Of a DNA stretch of 10,703 nt, positions 1 through 6,538 are shown piece by piece. Numbering within the stretch: position 1 is the first letter of the stretch; every line of letters starts with the position of its first letter. Both the position numbers and the translations under genes were made by a program. The notes below the pieces were generated by a model. It had not been told where the DNA came from and ran no database searches. It saw nothing but the letters and a program-made list of their open reading frames with translations. Source of the DNA: Clostridiales bacterium (lineage in GTDB: Bacteria; Bacillota; Clostridia; Oscillospirales; CAG-382). The DNA lies in the NCBI GenBank assembly GCA_003452915.1, contig DMMZ01000060.1, forward strand, positions 34,719 to 45,421. Direction: 5' to 3'.

Positions 1-2
1 TG

Positions 3-68
3 CAACGTGCAAGACGTAAATTGAAGTTAATTATTGAGGAAGGAGCTGTTATTAATGAAAAAAGATGA
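3..68 (+). CDS. C-terminal end of a probable ECF RNA polymerase sigma factor (5'-truncated by window)
   Basis: Reading frame 3 is open from the window edge to a TGA at 66-68 and encodes 21 residues beginning QRARRKLKLIIEEG. An arginine/lysine-rich helix of the form xRARRKLKxxIEEG is typical of the end of sigma-70 region 4.2 in ECF sigma factors. The stop codon lies 14 nt inside the next gene, whose ATG is at 55. That overlap is the usual arrangement of an ECF sigma gene translationally coupled to the gene of its membrane anti-sigma partner, and the neighbour does look like one. Only the tail is visible, so the call rests on this short helix plus context. Another DNA-binding protein is possible. 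Confidence 0.55.
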   Translation, partial: QRARRKLKLIIEEGAVINEKR

Positions 69-462
69 TTATTTAAATGCTTTGAATAACATTACGCTTT
101 CGGACGATCAGAAAAAAATGATTAAGGTGAAAATAGCAAACCGGGGTCAGCTCGGTTTCAGAAAACAGGGAAAACCTTTTAAAGCTGCAATTACTGCGGT
201 GCTTGTGCTTATAATGCTTGCAGGAATGATATTTATACCTCTTGCTATGCTGAAGATCAATCCACAGGATATATCACAGGATTTAGCATCTTCCACAAAT
301 GAAGGCAATAACAATTCGCAGGATAAAAGTACGGAACTCTTCAACAGAAATGTACCCGAATGGTATGAGCCAGGAGAGTTAATAGTTAATACTATTAAAA
401 AGAACCCCTCTTCTGCAGTCAAATATTCCAGACTACCGAAGACAATCAGGCTAAAGATATAA
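55..462 (+). CDS. N-terminal part of a membrane-anchored anti-sigma-like protein (frameshifted)
   Basis: The start is placed at ATG 55 because a strong Shine-Dalgarno sequence (GAGGAAGGAG, 36-45) lies 9 nt upstream; a longer TTG start at 34 would put that site inside the gene. The product has a cytoplasmic, charged N-terminus (residues 1-43, beginning MKKDDYLNALNNITLSDDQ), one hydrophobic membrane span (about 44-66), then a polar Asn/Ser/Asp linker leading outside the cell. This is the topology of anti-sigma factors that hold an ECF sigma factor at the membrane, and a sigma-like tail overlaps its start. The frame ends at TAA 460-462 after an out-of-character basic tail (KYSRLPKTIRLKI). The -1 frame continues without interruption into the 477-2423 reading frame, so this is probably the first sixth of one roughly 789-aa protein. 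The anti-sigma role is inferred from topology and position. Confidence 0.7.
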   Translation: MKKDDYLNALNNITLSDDQKKMIKVKIANRGQLGFRKQGKPFKAAITAVLVLIMLAGMIFIPLAMLKINPQDISQDLASSTNEGNNNSQDKSTELFNRNVPEWYEPGELIVNTIKKNPSSAVKYSRLPKTIRLKI

Positions 463-476
463 TTCTGCCTACCGGT

Positions 477-2423
477 ATGAAATTTCAATTCTTCTTAAAT
501 GCTACCATGCTAAGGGTAAACGTTACAAGTGGTGAATACGCTGGAAAACAGGATGTTATTTACAATATAGAAACAGGTGAGACAATTTGTTTCTCAGACT
601 TATTTAAGACAGCTATGACCGCGTCGGGACTTAGTTTTAATGTATACAGCTTACGAAACTATAATAGTGAATTAAAAAAAGCAATATTTGATACTCAAAT
701 CTATGGCAACAGTGGAGAATTTCAGTTGTTTGATATTGAAAACAACAGCATCCGTGAGATACCCATACCTGACGGACAGGTAATGGGACTTTTAGTTTCC
801 TATGATTTTAAATATTGTTATTATCACGGATCAAGTGCAGATGTAATTGGAGATTATATTTATCAGGTTGATTTAACCACCTTCGAGACAAAACGCATTT
901 CCGAAATAAACAGAGTGCAACATTATATGGGTATGGGTGATAGTCTCAAGAAATTAGCGAACGGTAAAACTGTTTATGTTAAGGTTGCGAATGAAAATGA
1001 TGAATTTGCATCAGGAGCAGATGCGCGTTGGTTTATTTATAATATAGAAAACCAAACCAGTTACGTTTTAAAAGGTGATATAATTCGATTTACAGACAGC
1101 GAAACAATAGTTATTGTTGAATCAACCGATGGAATAAAATACTTTGATGTTGCTTCAGGTAACGAATTTAATATAACCGACATGATGAATGATGGTGACG
1201 AATATCGTGTCGATATACAATATAAACAAATAAGCTCACAAAGAAGCTGCCAAATAATTTCCTTAAAACCATATCTTGACGATTCGAAGGAGGATATAGT
1301 TGTTTCAGACAACGTAAACGTTTATCATATCGACGGAGATTACTTATATACCTACACTAACGATACAGACTATGTAAATGTTTTTTGCTTGAAAAATTTT
1401 GAATCGTTCAATATTAAGCTAAGCGAAAACTTTATAAATACAATCAATAATGATAAAAAAAGCAAAAATTTATATTTCTATTTTACAATAAACGAAAGTA
1501 AAACACGATTGCTTTTGTTCTACGAAGCAAGCGAATTGACCAATGACAGCGATTTACCCATATTATTTTATTTGGGCGAAAATTTCTCGCAAGCCGATTG
1601 CTTGGAGGATTTTTTAAGCCAAATAAATAAATATGACGATTCCTATCCAAAAAACTGCACTATGTATAAGGGAGACGGCTTTAATAGTCTTATTATATCT
1701 GATGGTTGGACGTTTGCAGTAGTTGAAGATTACAGGGATAAAACTTTTACTCTTTACAGTATTGGAATTAATGAAGTAATGTCATATGCAGACCATTATA
1801 TTTACGGCGAATTGGATATTTGTACATATAACGATACTAAACCTAATTACGAAAGATACCGCAGAAAACTAGATTCAAATGCAACAAACGAAAACACTTT
1901 AATGCTGTTTGATTTTATTTCCACTAAATCGGCGTTTATCGATTATGCGGATTTTTATAACGGTGATAAACTTAATAATGATAAAATTTTTAAATATGCT
2001 AATTCACCCGATAATATTTTAAAACATATAAAAGTTGGATATGTAACTGATCTAAAAAATCAAAAAGATGATGGGGTTATAATTGGATATGATATTTTAG
2101 ACAATGATGTTTTTGGCGAATTATTGGATATCGCAAACAACCAGACATTTTTATATTTTTCTCAAAATCAAAAGTTTAAATTGTTTAAAGATCACCCCAG
2201 TTTCAGTGAAACCTCATATTATAACATATGTTGTTCTTTTTATATTGAATCGCATGATAAATATACATCTTATTATTACTTCGATGTAGGTATATCGACC
2301 GAAGGGAAAAAATACGTTAAACATAACGGAAAATACGCATATATAGACGACGTGACATTCAACAAGCTTTGCGATTTGTGCGACCAGATGTGGCACGATT
2401 ATACAGATATTTACGGCACTTAA
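477..2423 (+). CDS. Extracytoplasmic propeller-like sensor domain of the same protein (frameshifted downstream part)
   Basis: A 648-aa open frame rich in Tyr, Asp, Asn, Ile and Phe, with no recognised enzyme motif. It holds recurring short beta-strand and turn units such as VIYNIETGET, FQLFDIENN, YIYQVDLTTFETKRI, WFIYNIENQTSYVL and GIKYFDVASGNE, typical of beta-propeller or WD40-like folds. The ATG at 477 is a poor start: no Shine-Dalgarno sequence precedes it, and the frame is open back to codon 399 with natural-looking sequence (QTTEDNQAKDIILPTG). The true gene therefore probably starts at 55, with this segment forming the external domain behind the membrane anchor. A sensor of cell-envelope state controlling the upstream sigma factor is a reasonable inference, but no ligand can be named. 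It ends with tandem stops TAA-TAG and an intrinsic terminator. Confidence 0.75.
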   Translation: MKFQFFLNATMLRVNVTSGEYAGKQDVIYNIETGETICFSDLFKTAMTASGLSFNVYSLRNYNSELKKAIFDTQIYGNSGEFQLFDIENNSIREIPIPDGQVMGLLVSYDFKYCYYHGSSADVIGDYIYQVDLTTFETKRISEINRVQHYMGMGDSLKKLANGKTVYVKVANENDEFASGADARWFIYNIENQTSYVLKGDIIRFTDSETIVIVESTDGIKYFDVASGNEFNITDMMNDGDEYRVDIQYKQISSQRSCQIISLKPYLDDSKEDIVVSDNVNVYHIDGDYLYTYTNDTDYVNVFCLKNFESFNIKLSENFINTINNDKKSKNLYFYFTINESKTRLLLFYEASELTNDSDLPILFYLGENFSQADCLEDFLSQINKYDDSYPKNCTMYKGDGFNSLIISDGWTFAVVEDYRDKTFTLYSIGINEVMSYADHYIYGELDICTYNDTKPNYERYRRKLDSNATNENTLMLFDFISTKSAFIDYADFYNGDKLNNDKIFKYANSPDNILKHIKVGYVTDLKNQKDDGVIIGYDILDNDVFGELLDIANNQTFLYFSQNQKFKLFKDHPSFSETSYYNICCSFYIESHDKYTSYYYFDVGISTEGKKYVKHNGKYAYIDDVTFNKLCDLCDQMWHDYTDIYGT

Positions 2424-2433
2424 TAGAATGTTA

Positions 2434-2470
2434 GAAGAAAGAAGCTCTTAAATGGGGCTTTTTCTTTTTT
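2434..2470 (+). terminator. Intrinsic terminator after the sigma/anti-sigma unit
   Basis: A purine-rich arm AGAAAGAAGCTC pairs, with some G-U pairs and one mismatch, with GGGCTTTTTCTTTTTT after the short loop TTAAATG. The 3' arm doubles as the T-tract. It lies 10 nt after the stop codon of the preceding gene. Confidence 0.7.
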
Positions 2471-2480
2471 ACCAAACACA

Positions 2481-2509
2481 TTGAAAGAAATTTATGAGTA
2501 TGATACAAT
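2481..2509 (+). promoter_or_regulatory. Sigma-A promoter (extended -10) of the epimerase/hydrolase operon
   Basis: The -35 element is TTGAAA (2481-2486), the spacer is 17 nt and the -10 element is TACAAT (2504-2509), preceded by TG at 2501-2502, which gives an extended -10. The leader is short, and a GAGG ribosome binding site lies at 2530-2533, 6 nt before the ATG at 2540. Confidence 0.7.
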
Positions 2510-2539
2510 AACATTACATTAAAAAATTAGAGGTTAGTT

Positions 2540-3628
2540 ATGTTAATCAAAGACATCCTTTTATACGAACAAGTCATTCCACTCAAAACACCCTTTAAGA
2601 CTGCGTTACGGCAGGTGGATACATCCACTTCTGTTATTTTAGAGATTGTTACTGACAACGGTTTTATAGGCTACGGTGCTGCCGCTCCTACCGCTGCCAT
2701 AACCGGCGAGACTATTCCCTCGATTATTTGTGTTATAAATGATTATATAAAACCCTTATTGGTAAATAGGGTGCTTGATAAGTCATTATTAAGTGTGGCG
2801 GCATCCGCTATAGCACACAATACTTCTGCAAAATCAGCAGTTGATATGGCTTTATATGATTTATTGGCAAAAGAAGCTAACCTTCCGCTTTTTAAATACC
2901 TTGGTGGTAAAAAAGAAAAATGCTTGAAAAATGATATTACAATCAGTTTAAACCCGCCGGAGATTATGGCTGCTGATTCTAAAATTGCTATGGAAAACGA
3001 TATAGAAATATTAAAAATAAAGCTTGGCGGTACTGCCGAAGAGGATATAAAGCGTATTGATATGGTTGCAGCTGTAAGTAACAACCTTATACTGCGTCTT
3101 GATGCAAATCAAGCATGGAGCTTTGAAACTGCAGTTAAAATAATTAATCACTGCTTTGAAAAAGGTTATAAAATAGAGTTAATCGAGCAGCCTTTTAAAT
3201 ATTACGAGCTTGAGCTTATGAAAAAGCTGAAGGAAATAAGCAGAATTCTTATTTTAGCTGATGAGAGTGTTTTTGATTCACATGATGCGGAACGAATTAT
3301 ACAGATGAACTATGCCAACTTAATAAACATTAAACTTGCCAAATGTGGTGGAATAACCGAAGCTATTAAAATATGTAATATAGCTGAAAAAGCAAGAATC
3401 CGCTGTCTTATGGGATGTATGCTGGAGTCACCCATCGGAATTATTGCGGCATCACATTTTGCTGTTGCATATTCCAACATAACTATGTACGACCTTGATG
3501 TAGTTGAACTATTAAAATATAATCCAATTATTTCAACAGTTGTTTTTACTCCAAACAATATTTTTATAAAAGATATAGGTATCGGACTTGGTATTTCCAA
3601 AATAGGTAACGCTATGAGGATTATTTAA
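2540..3628 (+). CDS. Dipeptide epimerase (L-Ala-D/L-Glu epimerase type, enolase superfamily)
   Basis: A full-length 362-aa enolase-superfamily protein with an N-terminal capping domain (about 1-125) and a C-terminal TIM barrel. The N-terminus PLKTPFKTALRQVDT matches the substrate-loop region of bacterial Ala-Glu epimerases such as B. subtilis YkfB. The catalytic KxK lysines are at 159/161 (LKIKLGG). The Mg2+ ligands are D188 (DANQAW), E216 (IEQP) and D241 (ADES), and the second-face lysine lies in NIKLAKCGG (K265/K268). The DLD motif at 318-320 is the DxD that anchors the alpha-amino group of dipeptides in this family. Such enzymes interconvert L-Ala-D-Glu and L-Ala-L-Glu during reuse of peptidoglycan peptides, although relatives accept other dipeptides, so substrate is not certain. 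It is cytoplasmic, with no signal peptide. It is first gene of an operon and its TAA is immediately followed by the next ATG. Confidence 0.92.
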   Translation: MLIKDILLYEQVIPLKTPFKTALRQVDTSTSVILEIVTDNGFIGYGAAAPTAAITGETIPSIICVINDYIKPLLVNRVLDKSLLSVAASAIAHNTSAKSAVDMALYDLLAKEANLPLFKYLGGKKEKCLKNDITISLNPPEIMAADSKIAMENDIEILKIKLGGTAEEDIKRIDMVAAVSNNLILRLDANQAWSFETAVKIINHCFEKGYKIELIEQPFKYYELELMKKLKEISRILILADESVFDSHDAERIIQMNYANLINIKLAKCGGITEAIKICNIAEKARIRCLMGCMLESPIGIIAASHFAVAYSNITMYDLDVVELLKYNPIISTVVFTPNNIFIKDIGIGLGISKIGNAMRII

Positions 3629-4366
3629 ATGGATATAATTAAAAATATTAATTCAATAATTGATTCAACACCTGATAATATCGGTATTTTAATTACCAAT
3701 GATAAAGGTGAAATTTTGTTATCTCATAACCAAAATAAGCGTTTTTATAGTGCAAGTGTAATCAAACTTTTTGTAATGGCGTATTTTTTTGATTCGCATT
3801 TTCCCTTGGAACAGAATATATCATTCGGAAAAGAAGTTTATATTGATTACAGCGTAATTACAGAGCTTGGGCTTACCGAGCTGACCGTAAAAGAATTGAT
3901 TTTATTTATGATAGCTTCCAGCGATAATACAGCAACGAACATTCTTGTATCGATTGCAGGCTTGAATTCTATAAATACTTATATAAAAAATTCTCTTTGC
4001 TTAAACGAAACAATAATGCAAAGATATATGCTTGATTTTAATGCGCGTGTAAAGGGATTTGATAATTTCACTTCCGCTGCCGATGTTGTTTCTGTTTTAA
4101 AGCATTTTTTTAAAAATCCGATTGCGATGAATATACTAGAAAAGCAAAAGGATAGTACAGGATTAATGCGTTATATTTTCGAAAATGTCCGTTTTTATGG
4201 CAAATCGGGCGAACTTGACAACGCAAGAAATGACACAGGAATTCTTGTATCCAATAACGGTATTTCTTATGCTGCCGTTTTAACTAATAACATAAATCAA
4301 ACATCGGCAGAAAATTTGTGCGGTCTTTGTGGATTGTTAGCTGTAAATTCTGAGATTATTATTTAA
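3629..4366 (+). CDS. Class A beta-lactamase-like serine hydrolase without signal peptide
   Basis: A 245-aa protein of the penicillin-recognising serine hydrolase fold. The active-site triad of motifs is complete: S43-V-I-K46 (SxxK), S98-D99-N100 (SDN) and K192-S193-G194 (KTG equivalent). The omega-loop glutamate that deacylates true class A beta-lactamases is not visible: in the equivalent stretch, MLDFNAR, no Glu lies four residues before the Asn. Genuine beta-lactamase activity is therefore unlikely; a peptidase, esterase or acyltransferase role is more likely. No export signal is present (MDIIKNINSIIDSTPDN), which is unusual because most of this family act outside the membrane. Translation is coupled to the epimerase through TAAATG, with a GAGG at 3616-3619 inside the upstream gene as ribosome binding site. 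The pairing suggests action on a muropeptide-derived or other dipeptide substrate, which is an inference. Confidence 0.85.
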   Translation: MDIIKNINSIIDSTPDNIGILITNDKGEILLSHNQNKRFYSASVIKLFVMAYFFDSHFPLEQNISFGKEVYIDYSVITELGLTELTVKELILFMIASSDNTATNILVSIAGLNSINTYIKNSLCLNETIMQRYMLDFNARVKGFDNFTSAADVVSVLKHFFKNPIAMNILEKQKDSTGLMRYIFENVRFYGKSGELDNARNDTGILVSNNGISYAAVLTNNINQTSAENLCGLCGLLAVNSEIII

Positions 4367-4372
4367 AAAGAA

Positions 4373-4624
4373 TTATTCCAAAAAAACGAATCTTAATGAT
4401 AAATATTCTTCATCTTCATTTTCAGTTTCCAAAACATATAACCAATATTTAAGCGTGAACGTTAGCTCTCTGTACATATCAAGCACTTGGTTGCAGGTGT
4501 TATATCTTATCATTGAACCAAAGCATACTCCGGTGCTGTCATAATCAGAAAACATTTGAGATGTCAACATTATCTCATCATACTTATATTTTAAAAAATT
4601 CTCTGCAAATTCGTTAATCTTTTT
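4373..4624 (-). pseudogene. C-terminal part of the frameshifted lipoprotein gene (-1 frame)
   Basis: Reading leftward from 4624 this frame encodes KKINEFAENFLKYKYDEIM and continues through MLTSQMFSDYDSTG to TETENEDEEYLSLRFVFLE, ending in TAA at 4373-4375. There is no ribosome binding site before the internal ATG at 4570, so it is unlikely to be a separate gene. It joins the upstream lipoprotein frame exactly at an A5 run (T5 at 4620-4624 on the plus strand). Joining the two gives a protein of about 236 aa. The end is tail to tail with the serine hydrolase gene, 6 nt apart, with no convincing terminator between them. Confidence 0.6.
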
Positions 4625-5082
4625 ACATAATAATCGTTTAATCTTACATCTAAAGCTTCTTTTGTTATTTCTATTTCTTTTTCCCAGTAATATAAATATT
4701 TATCAAGTATTTTTGCCAAATCCGCTGCACTTCCGCTTGATTCTTCAAATTCCTTATAAAAAGCTTCATCTATTGGGTTACTCTTCATTGAATTAATAAA
4801 TTCTTCACCATATGCGATTGTATTCATCGGTATATATGGCATTTTAATTGCTGAATCAAATGTCATGTATTCCATGACTATATCAATGCTTTCTTCGTTA
4901 ATAATATCAGATTCTTGATTACTATCTTCTTCTGATAATGTTGATATAGCATCAATATATGGTGTAGACATCTCATTATAAACATTTTTATTATTCATTT
5001 TACTTACATTTTGTACAGTTTTCGTGCATCCGTATAATGATATCATTAATATAAATAAAAAATAAATAATAATTCTTTTCAT
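4591..5082 (-). CDS. Small secreted lipoprotein, N-terminal part (frameshifted)
   Basis: A type II signal peptide opens the protein: MKRIIIYFLFILMISLYGC, with positive residues, a hydrophobic core and lipobox LYGC. The cysteine at residue 19 would be lipidated and anchor the protein on the outer face of the membrane. The mature part is acidic and Ser/Asn-rich, then helical (EEFINSMKSNPIDEAFYKEFEE onward), with no recognised domain. The start at 5082 is preferred over the in-frame ATG at 5115. GGAG lies 8 nt before 5082, while the candidate -10 element sits at 5117-5122, which would put 5115 upstream of the transcript start. The frame runs into a premature TAA at 4591-4593 after LTNLQRIF, and the natural-looking continuation lies in the -1 frame. 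Function is unknown. Confidence 0.75.
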   Translation of the reverse strand: MKRIIIYFLFILMISLYGCTKTVQNVSKMNNKNVYNEMSTPYIDAISTLSEEDSNQESDIINEESIDIVMEYMTFDSAIKMPYIPMNTIAYGEEFINSMKSNPIDEAFYKEFEESSGSAADLAKILDKYLYYWEKEIEITKEALDVRLNDYYVKRLTNLQRIF

Positions 5083-5116
5083 TATAAAACTCCAAATTTC
5101 TTTTATTCTTTTCATT

Positions 5117-5144
5117 ACTATATAATAGTGTAGAAAAAAATCAA
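5117..5144 (-). promoter_or_regulatory. Candidate sigma-A promoter of the minus-strand lipoprotein gene
   Basis: Reading the minus strand, TTGATT (5144-5139), a 16-nt spacer and TATAGT (5122-5117) resemble sigma-A elements. The transcript would start near 5110, consistent with the ATG at 5082. Confidence 0.4.
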
Positions 5145-5197
5145 AAAAGTTTCATCTAATAAAAATATTTTTTACAAGCATAAATAGCATCAATTCA

Positions 5198-5233
5198 TAA
5201 AAAAAGCGTGTTGCAAGATTTGCAACACGCTTT
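5198..5233 (-). terminator. Strong intrinsic terminator of the regulator gene
   Basis: A perfect 14-bp stem, arms 5203-5216 and 5220-5233 (AAAGCGTGTTGCAA and its complement), closes on a 3-nt GAT loop. On the minus strand it is followed by seven T residues. It sits 15 nt beyond the stop codon of the regulator at 5249. Confidence 0.9.
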
Positions 5234-5248
5234 ATAATTTACAATTTT

Positions 5249-6274
5249 TTACAGCCTTGCTCCTCTGTTTACAGCAAACTCTTTAACAAAAACACTGAAA
5301 TTGTTGAAAAGCTCGTTGTTAACACTATAAAGAACAGTCCTGCCTCTGCTGCGAGTGTTCAATATATGCGCTTCTGCAAGCATATTAAGGTGATAAAAGA
5401 CGGCGGTCAACCCTTTTCCAAAAGCGTTGGCAATTTCGGTTGTATTCATCTCGCCTCTGTCCTTAACCATATTAACAATGCTTATGCGAAGAATATCGGC
5501 AAGTGCTTTTGAAACAAGAAACATATCGAACGATCGTGAACCAAGTAATTCCTGAAGTTTGTCTATTGTCCCATATCCTATAACCAAACAACGATTTTTA
5601 CCGTCACTGTAAACAACAGCCATTTTATCATCGATTGCGGATACGGAGCAATAAATTGTTTCTCCCGATTCGGGTACAATTCCCAACACTGTAAGAATAT
5701 CTTTATCTGCATTATCTGTTTCAATTAAACGTTGTGTATATTCGACTTTATTCTTGGATTTCTGGAAATACTTTTCTACAAGTGTAAACTTGCTTTCCAT
5801 CTCGTTTAATAAAAGATCTGTGTAATAATTCCTGTTCATACTAAAATGAACAAGCTGCAGTTTTATCTTATCGGGAATAGCAGCTTCCTTAAGAACATAA
5901 TAAACCTGCTCCGGTGATAGTGTTTTTCCGTTTTTGGATTCAATATTTACGAGGTTTAAATAATAGTTAAAAAGCTCTTCGAACATATCAGTTTGTTTAA
6001 GCTTCTTGATAATAGTTCCAAAAAGGTTATCCGAAAGAAAATCGTTTTGGTTGTTTGCAAAAATCATTTGAGTAATAAAATTACCCGTTCCGTCTGTAGA
6101 GTAAAAAAACGAGTATAAGTCGTCGTTAATTTGATCTCCATTCAGAACATTCAAATAATTTTGCTCGTATTCCTCGGGATTCTCAATAATTTTATTGAGA
6201 GTGCTCTTGTTGAAGTGATAATCAAACAACTTTACAAGATCATAGACTTGCCCGGGAATTTTTACATACTTCAT
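5249..6274 (-). CDS. Transcriptional regulator with C-terminal ArsR-like winged helix-turn-helix
   Basis: This is a 341-aa cytoplasmic protein. The last 80 residues form a winged helix of ArsR type. Helix packing begins at DILRISIVNMV (about 260), the helix-turn-helix is TTEIANAFGKGLTAVFYHLNMLAEAHIL (about 279-306), and the beta-wing is RSRGRTVLYSV (about 309-319). The first 255 residues match no family I can name. They are helical and then turn beta-rich (ETIYCSVSAIDDKMAVVYSDGKNRCLVIGYGT), and could be a ligand-sensing domain. The length is about three times that of a minimal ArsR protein. The gene is divergent from a GNAT/ANT(6) pair and has its own promoter carrying an inverted repeat, so autoregulation and control of the divergent genes are likely. 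The inducer cannot be read from sequence, and no cysteine-rich metal site stands out. Confidence 0.8.
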   Translation of the reverse strand: MKYVKIPGQVYDLVKLFDYHFNKSTLNKIIENPEEYEQNYLNVLNGDQINDDLYSFFYSTDGTGNFITQMIFANNQNDFLSDNLFGTIIKKLKQTDMFEELFNYYLNLVNIESKNGKTLSPEQVYYVLKEAAIPDKIKLQLVHFSMNRNYYTDLLLNEMESKFTLVEKYFQKSKNKVEYTQRLIETDNADKDILTVLGIVPESGETIYCSVSAIDDKMAVVYSDGKNRCLVIGYGTIDKLQELLGSRSFDMFLVSKALADILRISIVNMVKDRGEMNTTEIANAFGKGLTAVFYHLNMLAEAHILNTRSRGRTVLYSVNNELFNNFSVFVKEFAVNRGARL

Positions 6275-6313
6275 TTATAATCAACCCTTCTTTTTAAATA
6301 AAACACCATTATT

Positions 6314-6342
6314 ATAATAACATGCTTTTTTTAGCATGTCAA
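6314..6342 (-). promoter_or_regulatory. Sigma-A promoter of the ArsR-like regulator
   Basis: On the minus strand, TTGACA (6342-6337), a 17-nt spacer and TATTAT (6319-6314) form a near-consensus promoter. Transcription would begin near 6307, giving a leader of about 33 nt. Confidence 0.75.
6320..6339. promoter_or_regulatory. Inverted repeat in the regulator promoter (putative operator)
   Basis: Perfect 7-bp arms ACATGCT (6320-6326) and AGCATGT (6333-6339) flank six T residues. The repeat fills the -35/-10 spacer and overlaps the -35 element of the regulator promoter, the position expected for a repressor site. No T-tract or gene end is associated with it, so it is not a terminator. Confidence 0.6.
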
Positions 6343-6366
6343 TAATAATTGAACATTTTTCTTTTT

Positions 6367-6388
6367 AATAATAAATAAATTTATTATT
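6367..6388. repeat. AT-only palindrome in the divergent intergenic region
   Basis: The 10-bp arms AATAATAAAT (6367-6376) and ATTTATTATT (6379-6388) are separated by AA. It contains no G or C, so chance formation in such AT-rich DNA cannot be excluded. It lies between the two divergent promoters and may be an additional protein-binding site. Confidence 0.35.
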
Positions 6389-6410
6389 TAGAAATCATTT
6401 GAGTGTATTA

Positions 6411-6427
6411 TTTACTAAATTAGTAAA
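6411..6427. promoter_or_regulatory. Perfect 17-nt palindrome between divergent promoters (putative operator)
   Basis: The 8-bp arms TTTACTAA (6411-6418) and TTAGTAAA (6420-6427) flank a single A. It lies 26 nt upstream of the GNAT promoter -35 element, a position suited to an activator or to a second repressor dimer. Confidence 0.45.
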
Positions 6428-6453
6428 AATTATTCTTATTATTTTATATTTTA

Positions 6454-6481
6454 TTGACAATTTTATAAATTGTAATATAAT
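6454..6481 (+). promoter_or_regulatory. Consensus sigma-A promoter of the GNAT/ANT(6) genes
   Basis: TTGACA (6454-6459), a 16-nt spacer and TATAAT (6476-6481): both hexamers match the consensus exactly. Such a strong promoter would be expected to need a repressor, and a palindrome occupies its spacer. The start site would be near 6488, giving a leader of about 50 nt. Confidence 0.85.
6457..6473. promoter_or_regulatory. Inverted repeat inside the GNAT promoter spacer (putative operator)
   Basis: Perfect 7-bp arms ACAATTT (6457-6463) and AAATTGT (6467-6473) flank TAT. The repeat begins inside the -35 hexamer and ends 2 nt before the -10, so a bound protein would block RNA polymerase. Confidence 0.6.
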
Positions 6482-6538
6482 TATAAATAATCTGTTTTTG
6501 ATTTTATAAATAATTATTAGATTAGGGAGATTGAAAAT

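Noticed and set aside
34..54. Upstream TTG start for the anti-sigma-like gene
   Set aside because: It would place the strong Shine-Dalgarno sequence inside the gene; ATG 55 has ideal spacing.
397..408. Programmed -1 ribosomal frameshift site
   Set aside because: T AAA AAG and C CCC TCT are not canonical slippery heptamers in this phase, and I see no clear downstream stem or internal Shine-Dalgarno stimulator. Kept only as one option in the findings.
4367..4400. Bidirectional terminator between the convergent hydrolase and lipoprotein genes
   Set aside because: Only a four-pair dyad around GAATTATTC is present, too weak to call.
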